From Armatimonadota bacterium (GTDB lineage: Bacteria > Armatimonadota > UBA5829): a stretch of 33,470 nucleotides of DNA. The stretch covers positions 1 through 33,470 of the forward strand of contig JAAYKG010000123.1 of NCBI GenBank assembly GCA_012522555.1, read 5' to 3'. A model generated the notes under the pieces. The model was not told where the DNA came from. It saw nothing but the letters and a program-made list of their open reading frames with translations, and did no database searches. This document shows positions 23,016 through 30,022 of the stretch, piece after piece; position 1 is the stretch's first letter, and every line of letters starts with the position of its first letter. The position numbers were made by a program, and so were the translations under genes.

Positions 23016-23708
23016 CTATGGATTGAGCCTGAACGTCGCCCACCTGGAACCGTTTAAGACCAACTTTTGGAATCCGGCGTTATCCCAAGCGACCTTATCG
23101 TGGCCAAGACTTGTGACAAACACCCTGCCCCTGCCGTAGTATTGCACCCACGCAACGGGTTCGCTGTCTTTATCGCGACGCGCCAACACGATCATTTTCG
23201 CGTCCGGATTATAGTTGTGGCAATAGCTTTCATCTTTGATCTCAAATGCAGACATGCCCTTTACTATCGGGTGGCTCTTGCCGGTCATGTTGACCTTAAA
23301 CAACTCGTTACCGTGCGTAGTAAACCTGCCGCCGACCATTTTCCAGTATGCGTCGGAATCCAAAAAAGTATCCGTGGCGCTGTGGATTCCCACAAACCCC
23401 TTCCCGTTGGACACAAAGTCTATCAGCCCTTTTTCTTGCTGTGGGGTGGGAGTCAATCGGGTGGAGTACATTATGACAAGGTCATAGTTCTTAATGTTTT
23501 CGGGTTTGAACTGATCGAGGTCTCTCGATACTGTGACCGTGAACTCACCGGTGGCTTGCAGAAGGTTTTGCACGATAGGATAGAGTTCGGGGTTGTCGTG
23601 AAACGGGCCGCCCACAAGAAACAACACTTTGGAGGCTGCAGGAGGTGGCGCACCAGCAAATACGGGGCATGTTAAAAACAGTGTTAACAGCAGTAATATG
23701 ATCCTCAC
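23016..23708 (-). CDS. exported ThuA-like protein
   Basis: A 230-residue ThuA-domain protein (class I glutamine-amidotransferase-like fold) with a Sec signal peptide (1-18, ending PVFA). Family features: KVLFLVGGPFHDNPELYP (about 27-44), VIMYSTRLTP, GKGFVGIHSATDTF (about 103-116), YWKMVGGRF with THGNE, and GRGRVFVTSLGHD near the end. In Sinorhizobium, ThuA works with the dehydrogenase ThuB in making and using 3-keto derivatives of trehalose and maltitol. Here it heads an operon with two ThuB-like Gfo/Idh proteins. The start is GTG 23708 with a GGAGGG site. A promoter is at 23765-23793. Confidence 0.9.
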   Translation of the reverse strand: MRIILLLLTLFLTCPVFAGAPPPAASKVLFLVGGPFHDNPELYPIVQNLLQATGEFTVTVSRDLDQFKPENIKNYDLVIMYSTRLTPTPQQEKGLIDFVSNGKGFVGIHSATDTFLDSDAYWKMVGGRFTTHGNELFKVNMTGKSHPIVKGMSAFEIKDESYCHNYNPDAKMIVLARRDKDSEPVAWVQYYGRGRVFVTSLGHDKVAWDNAGFQKLVLNGSRWATFRLNP

Positions 23709-23764
23709 GGGTGCCCTCCAGTTCTGATTGTATTTCCTCGCAGCGCGTCTGATGAACTATCGAA

Positions 23765-23793
23765 AGTCTACCACAGCAGCCCGCCATTCTCAA
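23765..23793 (-). promoter_or_regulatory. sigma-70-like promoter of the six-gene operon
   Basis: On the minus strand TTGAGA (23788-23793), 17 bases, TAGACT (23765-23770). Transcription would start near 23758, about 50 bases before GTG 23708. The -10 sequence is the same as that of the orphan promoter at 13636-13664. Confidence 0.6.
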
Positions 23794-23794
23794 G

Positions 23795-23811
23795 CACAAC
23801 CGACCGTTGTG
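23795..23811. promoter_or_regulatory. inverted repeat next to the operon promoter
   Basis: CACAAC (23795-23800), five bases, GTTGTG (23806-23811): perfect six-base arms, one base upstream of the -35 box and touching the 20-bp motif. Its position suits an operator. Confidence 0.45.
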
Positions 23812-23831
23812 GAGCCAACGCACAAATAAAT
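23812..23831 (-). promoter_or_regulatory. 20-bp shared upstream motif, copy 2
   Basis: Matches 15145-15164 at 19 of 20 bases (one T/A difference at the sixth position). It lies 18 bases upstream of the -35 box of the ThuA operon. Candidate regulator-binding site linking the operon to the separate Gfo/Idh gene. Confidence 0.6.
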
Positions 23832-23854
23832 GTCACCTGAAGTGTTAGCGTTCA

Positions 23855-23891
23855 CCCTCACCTCTAGGACCGTGGAACCCAGGGGTGAGGG
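23855..23891. repeat. CCCTCACC/GGTGAGGG hairpin
   Basis: CCCTCACC (23855-23862) and GGTGAGGG (23884-23891) are perfect eight-base inverted arms with a 21-base loop, directly before repeat copy B. It probably belongs to the same dispersed repeat family. Confidence 0.5.
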
Positions 23892-23900
23892 GGTAAGCCA

Positions 23901-23964
23901 GCTAAACCGGGCGGGCTGTTGAAATACAAAAGATTGTGAGAGAAAGTAGGTTTCGCCCTCACCC
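23901..23964. repeat. dispersed intergenic repeat, copy B
   Basis: From GCTAAACCGGGCGGGCTGTT to CGCCCTCACCC; pairs with 4153-4217 at about 80% identity. The 23709-24144 gap holds, from left to right, the operon promoter, the inverted repeat, the 20-bp motif, the CCCTCACC hairpin and this repeat. Nothing further is recognised in 23965-24144. Confidence 0.75.
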
Positions 23965-24144
23965 CGGGAGAAGGTTTAGTGTATTTCCGGCATGCACTAG
24001 CTTTATAGGAGCTAAATGAGTTACAATAGAGCTATCTTTGGCGGACAACGCCGATTACGGGTTTATCGGCTACTGAATCCAAATCCGCCCTCTTCCTATT
24101 GTGAGACCCTCTGACAGGCCCTTAGGAAGCAGGATTCGTGTACT

Positions 24145-25230
24145 ATGAAATTGCCTGCGCTCCGAATAAGAGGCATCACAATCAATCCACCGATCATACA
24201 GGGAGGCATGGGCGTTCGCGTGTCCGGCGCTCGTTTGGCCTCTGCAGTTGCTAACGAAGGCTGCGCCGGGATTATCGCCAGCGTGGGGCTGGGAGATTTC
24301 GTCGAGCTTGCCGGCAAGAAAGCGACCGAAGTCAATCGAGAAGCGCTGCGCCAAGAGATCCGCAGGGCCAGAAGCCTCAGCAATGGAGTGATCGGCGTAA
24401 ACGTTATGGTCGCACTGACCGACTATGATGAGCTAGTGCGAATCGCGGCCCAGGAAGGCGCTGATTTTATTATCTCCGGCGCGGGGCTTCCGTTGGACCT
24501 ACCCAAGCTGGTCGAGGACGACAGAATTGCGCTTATACCTATCGTCTCATCGGCGAGAGCTCTGAAAATCATTTGCTCGAAGTGGCGCAAATATGGGCGC
24601 ATGCCCGATGCGGTGGTCGTCGAGGGGCCGCGTGCGGGAGGGCATCTGGGCTTCAAACGGGAAGATTTGGAACAAAACAGCCCGGTCAACCTGGAACAGT
24701 TGGTCACAGAGACCTTGGAGTTAGTCAACACTTTCGATCCCGTCATTCCGGTGATTGCCGCCGGCGGCATATTCAGCGGCGCCGATATCGCGCGGTATCT
24801 GGAGCTTGGCGCATCGGGAGTGCAGATGGCGACGCGATTTGTATGCACCGACGAGTGCGACGTCCACGATCGGTTCAAGGCGGCCTACCTTGATGCCAAA
24901 GAGGACAGCATGCAGATTATAGCCAGCCCGGTCGGAATGCCGGCGAGGTGTGTGGGCGGAGATTTTGTCGATAGAATCGCTCAGGGGGAGACTACTCCAT
25001 TCGTGTGTCGGTATCAATGCCTCAAAACCTGCGACCCCACAACCGCACCATATTGCATAGCCCGAGTCCTGTCGGATGCGGCTAACGGCCTTATGGAAAA
25101 TGCCTTCGCTTTCGGCGGATCCAATGCACCAAAATGCACAGAGATCGTCTCAGTGCATGCGCTGATCGAGCAGTTGGTTGAAGAAGCGTCTGCTTGCTAC
25201 CGCGGCTCCGAAAAAGTTGAAGTTGCCTGA
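24145..25230 (+). CDS. nitronate monooxygenase-like flavoenzyme with C-terminal cysteine cluster
   Basis: A 361-residue FMN-dependent TIM barrel of the 2-nitropropane dioxygenase family, which also includes the enoyl reductase FabK. FMN-site motifs: IIQGGMGVRVSG (17-28), the catalytic-type histidine H167 in GPRAGGHLGF, and AAGGIFSGADI (205-215), then GASGVQMATRF. After the barrel, five cysteines (288, 292, 296, 304, 331) lie in VCRYQCLKTC, then APYCIARVL, and later PKCTE, suggesting a bound metal or iron-sulfur cluster. No signal peptide: cytoplasmic. The ribosome site is weak. It converges on the MFS gene 19 bases away. Substrate unknown; nitronate detoxification is the default guess, but cysteine-bearing forms may reduce other compounds. 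Confidence 0.85.
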   Translation: MKLPALRIRGITINPPIIQGGMGVRVSGARLASAVANEGCAGIIASVGLGDFVELAGKKATEVNREALRQEIRRARSLSNGVIGVNVMVALTDYDELVRIAAQEGADFIISGAGLPLDLPKLVEDDRIALIPIVSSARALKIICSKWRKYGRMPDAVVVEGPRAGGHLGFKREDLEQNSPVNLEQLVTETLELVNTFDPVIPVIAAGGIFSGADIARYLELGASGVQMATRFVCTDECDVHDRFKAAYLDAKEDSMQIIASPVGMPARCVGGDFVDRIAQGETTPFVCRYQCLKTCDPTTAPYCIARVLSDAANGLMENAFAFGGSNAPKCTEIVSVHALIEQLVEEASACYRGSEKVEVA

Positions 25231-25249
25231 TTCGGAGCCATAGATCGCT

Positions 25250-26512
25250 TCAGATTCGATGGCCGGATGTGGCTTCTCGAACAAAGATCACCGTCAACAA
25301 AAAACAAACCGAAAGCGTGATTGCGCTTATCCAAAACTGGGCATAATGGGCGGCTATTGTGAGGCCGAATATTGTAATGGGTTTTATGCTGTAAAGATAT
25401 CCGCCCAACAACACTCCCAACAAGACCCCGACCCCCTGCCCTGTGCCGACCGCGCCTATAACCGATCCGCGCACCTCCGGGCGAGACAGGTCTGATACCA
25501 AAGCCAGCCACGACGGCATACCTATCGCAAAACCAATGCCTATCAACGCTGCAAGCACCCCAAATTGCCACGCTATGTGAATAAACGGCACAAACCACAT
25601 CGCGGCAGCGCTCAGCGCTATCCCAGTATGCACCGTGTGGGCTTTTCCGAGCGCCCCCGATATCTTGCCCGCAAAAATGGCTGCAATTACCGCAATCCCC
25701 GCCACCGGCAGAACCAACAACCCATACTGCGTCTCTGTCATCAACAACACCTGCATCGCGAAGAGTTTGACAATTGGGATCAGCGTGCCGAACGAGAAAA
25801 ACGCGACAAATGCAATCGCGATGTAATCAGGAAACGTCTTTATCCCCAACCATATCTCACCAAATAACGATCGACGCAGTGTCGTGTCGCCGGGTTGTGA
25901 CGATTCTTCCATGTGTGGGCGGACCGGGACCAAAAACAACGCCAATACTGCAGCTGCCGCCAAAAATATACTTGCCACATAGAACGAGGTCAGCTTTGAA
26001 CCCGTAACATCGTTGGCATATCCGCCGATCAACGGAGCAAACGCTAGAGCAAACAAATATGTAACTGTAAACAAACCCATTGCCCCGGTTCTTGCACCCG
26101 AGCGAACCGTGCCGCCCATCGCAAGCACCGTAACCGTCCACGCTCCCGCCGACGCAAACCCATCCGCTACTCTGATCGCGAAAATCACACCGAGGACGTG
26201 TGTGATAGTCCATAAAAATGCAGAAATCGCCCCTACTGTTGACGCAACGACATACACTAGGCGCATTCCGACTGCGTCGGCTATCGCGCCCATTGGGGTC
26301 TTGGCGATTGTCTCAGCAACCAGCCAGGCTGCGTAGATTCCTCCGATCTGCGCGGTCCAGCCGGATGCCTCTACGTATGGAGGAATCGCAGATTGATTGA
26401 GCACCCCGTATCCAAAATGCGCCGTGATAGCAACAAGTGCGACCCCTGCGAGTTCGTGGTATCTGTGGTATTGTTGTGCTATTGCGCGGCGTATACCCGG
26501 CTGTGCGGGCAT
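25250..26512 (-). CDS. MFS transporter
   Basis: A 420-residue, 12-helix major facilitator protein. The segment after helix 2 (AKTPMGAIADAVGMR) matches the family loop G-x-x-x-D-x-x-G-R/K in degenerate form, and the second half repeats this with FAGKISGALGKA. Long central polar loop around PVRPHMEESSQPGD. ATG 26512 lies one base after the stop of the radical SAM gene; the frame extends to 26545 inside that gene, which is less likely. The tight link suggests export or import of a compound made or used by the radical SAM protein. Substrate unknown. Confidence 0.88.
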   Translation of the reverse strand: MPAQPGIRRAIAQQYHRYHELAGVALVAITAHFGYGVLNQSAIPPYVEASGWTAQIGGIYAAWLVAETIAKTPMGAIADAVGMRLVYVVASTVGAISAFLWTITHVLGVIFAIRVADGFASAGAWTVTVLAMGGTVRSGARTGAMGLFTVTYLFALAFAPLIGGYANDVTGSKLTSFYVASIFLAAAAVLALFLVPVRPHMEESSQPGDTTLRRSLFGEIWLGIKTFPDYIAIAFVAFFSFGTLIPIVKLFAMQVLLMTETQYGLLVLPVAGIAVIAAIFAGKISGALGKAHTVHTGIALSAAAMWFVPFIHIAWQFGVLAALIGIGFAIGMPSWLALVSDLSRPEVRGSVIGAVGTGQGVGVLLGVLLGGYLYSIKPITIFGLTIAAHYAQFWISAITLSVCFLLTVIFVREATSGHRI

Positions 26513-26513
26513 A

Positions 26514-27959
26514 TCAGGTCTTCCGATACTGTTCAGGCTCGACATATTGCGATGCCCATATATCGTCGGTCAGCTCCACCATCTTCCTGCCGTAGTCGAC
26601 CATCCCGGCATGGTGGACAGGGTCGTGGATAGCTTCTCCGGCCTCTTCGTTTATAGGTCGAGCCTTGCAAGCGGCGGTCACTGTGGCAAACATATCGAAG
26701 TGATCGCGGATAGGGCACGGCGCCAGCCAGTTACCGGTCTCCTCGGCGGGTCGATTATAGCCGTATTCGCGCTGCCAATTGCGTATACTCTCGAAGAACG
26801 GCGATGAGATCGCCGCTCGCAAGTCGCCGCCTGCCTCGTATATTTCGTTTATGTTGCCCGCCGCATATGGCGTGAACACGCAGGGCATAATATCTCCGTC
26901 CCAGTTTATATGGAAATACCCACCGTGCCTGCCTGCGGCTATGCAACCCTGGCTGCAGGTAGCACTGTTCCAGAAGTCTATCAAAAATACCCTGCGATCC
27001 CTTACCAGCCTCCACATCCGCCGGGCCATCTCCACCCGCGACTCCGGAGGCACCACCAGTTCCAAATTCTGATCTCTTCCCATCGGCATATATTGGAAAA
27101 TCCAGCCAAACAACCCGCCTTGTTCGACGAAATAGAAGTCTACAAACTCATCACTCGTTATAATATCCCAATTTTTACGCGTGGCTGTTGCCGATATTGC
27201 AAACGGCACTCCATGTTTCCGCAGAGCCTCGAACGCTCGAAGTATTTTCCCGTGAGTCCCCTTGCCTCGTCGGACGTCGGTCTCCGCCTCGAAGCCCTCG
27301 ACTGAAATTGCCGGCGTTATGTTGCCTGCGTCGGCGATTTCGGCCGCAAGTTCATCATCTATGAGCGTGGCGTTGGTGTATACCATCAACACGTCGTGCG
27401 GGTGACGTCGGGCGAGTTTCATCAAATTCCAATCCCCATCCCGCCACATAAACGGCTCGCCGCCGGATATTACCGTCCAATGCGAACCCCACAGCTCTCG
27501 CTTTTCTCTAAGGATGCGATCGAACACCTCAAACGGCAGCTCTCTGCCTTTGAGCGCAGCATCAGCGGCATAGCACGAAGCGCATCTGAGATTGCATCTT
27601 CCGGTGGGGCTTACCACCACAAAAGACGGTGGCGCTGTTCCAGTCTCTCGCTCCAGCCGCATCGCGTCTTCGTTGAGGAACACATTCCCAAGCAGGGCAT
27701 CGATCATGCGCAGCATAACCGATTTTGCGACGATGCCCCTGTCGATTATCCTGTCCAGCCCATTAAACAGCCCGATTATGACATCCATGCGATCGAGTTT
27801 GGCTTGCGAGGGACATTCTCCAGGCCGACAAGTGAAACTTTCGTGCAGGAGGTGCAATCGTATTCTATCGAACACAAATCGGCGCGCCGCTCGATTCTCA
27901 AGCAAAGAACATATTACGTGGCTTGTATGCCTGCTGACGAGTAATTTTCTTATATTCAT
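26514..27959 (-). CDS. radical SAM protein with SPASM-like C-terminal cysteines
   Basis: A 481-residue enzyme. The radical SAM cluster CNLRCASC (C122, C126, C129) binds the iron-sulfur cluster that cleaves S-adenosylmethionine; the SAM-binding ISGGEPF lies at about 164-170. The first ~110 residues form a helical leader domain. At the C-terminus TCSQGCIAAG (C335, C339), then INWDGDIMPCVF (C360), then APCPIRDHF (C415) recall a SPASM-type extra cluster region. The start could be ATG 27959 (GGGAAG site) or ATG 28013 (GGAAG site, 18 residues longer). The frame up to 28286 overlaps the divergent permease gene and is rejected. It is followed after one base by an MFS transporter. No precursor peptide gene is seen beside it. 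Reaction unknown. Confidence 0.88.
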   Translation of the reverse strand: MNIRKLLVSRHTSHVICSLLENRAARRFVFDRIRLHLLHESFTCRPGECPSQAKLDRMDVIIGLFNGLDRIIDRGIVAKSVMLRMIDALLGNVFLNEDAMRLERETGTAPPSFVVVSPTGRCNLRCASCYAADAALKGRELPFEVFDRILREKRELWGSHWTVISGGEPFMWRDGDWNLMKLARRHPHDVLMVYTNATLIDDELAAEIADAGNITPAISVEGFEAETDVRRGKGTHGKILRAFEALRKHGVPFAISATATRKNWDIITSDEFVDFYFVEQGGLFGWIFQYMPMGRDQNLELVVPPESRVEMARRMWRLVRDRRVFLIDFWNSATCSQGCIAAGRHGGYFHINWDGDIMPCVFTPYAAGNINEIYEAGGDLRAAISSPFFESIRNWQREYGYNRPAEETGNWLAPCPIRDHFDMFATVTAACKARPINEEAGEAIHDPVHHAGMVDYGRKMVELTDDIWASQYVEPEQYRKT

Positions 27960-28103
27960 GTACTTCCCAACGAAGAGTAGGTGACGATTTGTCGTTGGAG
28001 TTGTATTACCCATACGATTCGCTTCCAAACGCACACAGATACATCCCAGTTCGGCAAAGGCTGGGTATAACATATAACACATAGGCCAAAGGACGGCTGA
28101 TAC

Positions 28104-29216
28104 ATGAGTCAAAAACAAGACACGGTTGAGGTGCGCCGCCTGATCGTATTCGGTGTGCTGTTCGCGACCGCCATTTATATAGTCATACGATTTTTCACAG
28201 CCATAGCCGGCATTGTGCTGCTTTTCAGCGTGGTGGCTCTGTTCACCCTGATCCTCAGCCCTGTAATCAGTTGGCTGGAACGTCACAAAATACCCCGCTA
28301 TGGCGGCACTATATTATTGGTGTTGACTGTTATGGGCTTGTTGTCTCTGGCCGGCTGGCATATTTATCCAGTCCTCAGGGATCAATCCGCGGCATTATTC
28401 GATAGCCTGCCGCGATATGTCGAGAATGTGCAGAAATGGTTGGCGGACCATCTCGGTTTTTTGGGTTTTGCGCACAAATCTGACAACGGATCACAAGCCA
28501 TTGGGGCTTTGGGAGAGCACGCAAGCGCGTCGTTGGCGAGGATCGGCTCATATACCATAACCGCAATTGACGTGATCGCCAGCCTCGGCATTATGTTTAT
28601 CAGCACAATCTACACCCTGGCCAATCCACGCCCAATAGTGGAGCATTTTCTTCAGCTTTTAGGGCCTGGCAGAGCTGAGAAGGCAGCGGACATCCTGCAG
28701 CGATTGGCTGTGCAGTTACGCAGATGGGGATACTCCGTGTTGGCCGGCATGCTTGCGGTCGGCATTTTGACCTGGGTAGCGCTGGGATTGATATTGCATC
28801 TACCTTTCGCGCTTCCCTTTGCCGTGCTCGCCGCACTGTTGGAGATCGTGCCGATAATCGGGCCTGTACTCTCAGGAATACCTCCGGCCATCGTAGCTCT
28901 CGGAATACACCCTGGTTTATTTTTATGGGTAGTTATCGCTTTTATCATCATTCAGCATTTCGAAAACCATGTTATCGTGCCTCTGATAATAGGGCATGGG
29001 GTGAATCTTCATCCGGTAAGCGTAATTTTCTCCGTCACGGTGCTGGGCGCTTTGTTTGGAATAATCGGCATATTCATCTCCGTGCCCACTGCTATCACCG
29101 TAAAGATATTAATCGATGAGCTATATATCAAACCGCGTGAGAACCACGTAGTTGATGTTCAGAGGAGGATGGGGCCTATAATCGGCGAACAAAATACGCC
29201 AGAGGAAGATAATTGA
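28104..29216 (+). CDS. AI-2E family (PerM-like) permease
   Basis: A 370-residue membrane protein with about eight hydrophobic segments, a large loop domain between helices 3 and 4 (about 90-150), and the conserved block LEIVPIIGPVLSGIPPAIVA (about 248-267) followed by HFENHVIVPLIIG and HPVSVIFSV, typical of the AI-2E/PerM family. Members export small molecules or exchange ions; the substrate here is unknown. A short charged C-terminal tail ends at 29216. AAAGGAC precedes ATG 28104. It is divergent from the radical SAM gene and is followed by a strong hairpin terminator. Confidence 0.93.
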   Translation: MSQKQDTVEVRRLIVFGVLFATAIYIVIRFFTAIAGIVLLFSVVALFTLILSPVISWLERHKIPRYGGTILLVLTVMGLLSLAGWHIYPVLRDQSAALFDSLPRYVENVQKWLADHLGFLGFAHKSDNGSQAIGALGEHASASLARIGSYTITAIDVIASLGIMFISTIYTLANPRPIVEHFLQLLGPGRAEKAADILQRLAVQLRRWGYSVLAGMLAVGILTWVALGLILHLPFALPFAVLAALLEIVPIIGPVLSGIPPAIVALGIHPGLFLWVVIAFIIIQHFENHVIVPLIIGHGVNLHPVSVIFSVTVLGALFGIIGIFISVPTAITVKILIDELYIKPRENHVVDVQRRMGPIIGEQNTPEEDN

Positions 29217-29224
29217 GGAGACTG

Positions 29225-29257
29225 TTCGCTGCCCAGGTTTGCAACCCGGGCAGCGAA
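29225..29257 (+). terminator. terminator of the AI-2E permease gene
   Basis: TTCGCTGCCC (29225-29234) pairs with GGGCAGCGAA (29248-29257), continued after one mismatch by GGTT/AACC around a three-base loop. The T-rich stretch downstream is the lysine-coding end of the opposing gene. Confidence 0.7.
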
Positions 29258-29265
29258 TGAGATAT

Positions 29266-29952
29266 CTACTTTTTCTTTTTAGCTGGCTTCTCTGCGGTCT
29301 TGGCTTTTACGTCAGCCGGAGACGTGCCAAGAATCTTCTCCGTAAGAGCCGTCACGGCCTTGCCGGCCGCCAGGCTCCTAAGCTCATCTTCTTCCGCAGC
29401 CTGATTGCCATCCCCAGCGGTCGCGGCAACCAGGAACTCTTGAACCATTCTACCGCTGTCAGCCTGTATCAGATCCGCCTTAAGAGTAAGCTCTACGGTT
29501 TTTTTCGCCTTGTCATAGGTATAGCCTTCAATCGAGCCGATTATATAGCAATTAGCCGCAAGCAGCTGGGCAAGTTTCGCTGACTTTTGTTTCTCAGCGA
29601 AATACGGCGCCTTCGTGTCCGGCTCCCGCATATAATTGTCATTCACCGCCCGCTTTATCGGCATAAGCCTTGCATCGTAAAGATACGCCGAATAGCCTTT
29701 GCTGTTGGCCAGCGCTGTTCGCAGATAGCCTGCGATATTATCGCCAAACTGGTCAGGCACGCCCTGCGCAGACTCAATATCCTTGTCAAACGGGAAGATG
29801 ACGAGGGATTGCTTTACAACGACAGGCGCATCATTCTTTTTGGTCTTGATTAGTCCGAAAAGAGCCGCCTGCGAGCTAGCCGTCAGTATCAGAACGAGCA
29901 TAACGCAAAAAGCGATACATGCCGGTGTTTGTCTCTTCCCTGTTTTAATCAT
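29266..29952 (-). CDS. exported hypothetical protein with Lys-rich tail
   Basis: A 228-residue protein with a Sec signal peptide (about 1-29, ending ASSQA), a central alpha/beta domain and a C-terminal KKKK run after an Ala/Lys-rich tail. The domain start KQSLVIFPFDKD, then FGDNIAGYLRTALANS and LAQLLAANCYIIGSIEGY, resembles the fold of periplasmic CsgG/TolB-N-like nucleotide-free domains, as a loose similarity only. ATG 29970 opens the frame, but GGAGGA lies just inside it and fits ATG 29952, which also gives a normal signal peptide. It lies 70 bases downstream of the giant surface protein on the same strand. Function unknown. Confidence 0.8.
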   Translation of the reverse strand: MIKTGKRQTPACIAFCVMLVLILTASSQAALFGLIKTKKNDAPVVVKQSLVIFPFDKDIESAQGVPDQFGDNIAGYLRTALANSKGYSAYLYDARLMPIKRAVNDNYMREPDTKAPYFAEKQKSAKLAQLLAANCYIIGSIEGYTYDKAKKTVELTLKADLIQADSGRMVQEFLVAATAGDGNQAAEEDELRSLAAGKAVTALTEKILGTSPADVKAKTAEKPAKKKK

Positions 29953-29986
29953 GCCGACAAAGTCCTCCATAACACTAGTTAATATA

Positions 29987-30012
29987 CGTGGCCCGACAAC
30001 CGCCGAGCCACG
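29987..30012 (-). terminator. weak hairpin between surface-protein gene and next gene
   Basis: CGTGGC (29987-29992) and GCCACG (30007-30012) form a six-base stem; leftwards on the minus strand follows TATATTAACT. It may partly end the surface-protein transcript. Confidence 0.35.
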
Positions 30013-30022
30013 CCGTAAGTCA

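Noticed and set aside
17818-23708. An ApbE target with an FMN-binding motif inside the operon
   Set aside because: No FMN-binding domain or clear SGAT/DGxTGAT-type site was found in the operon's proteins.
28014-28286. Upstream extension of the radical SAM frame to 28286
   Set aside because: It runs into the divergent permease gene, is low-complexity (His/Gln/Glu-rich) and precedes plausible starts at 28013 and 27959.
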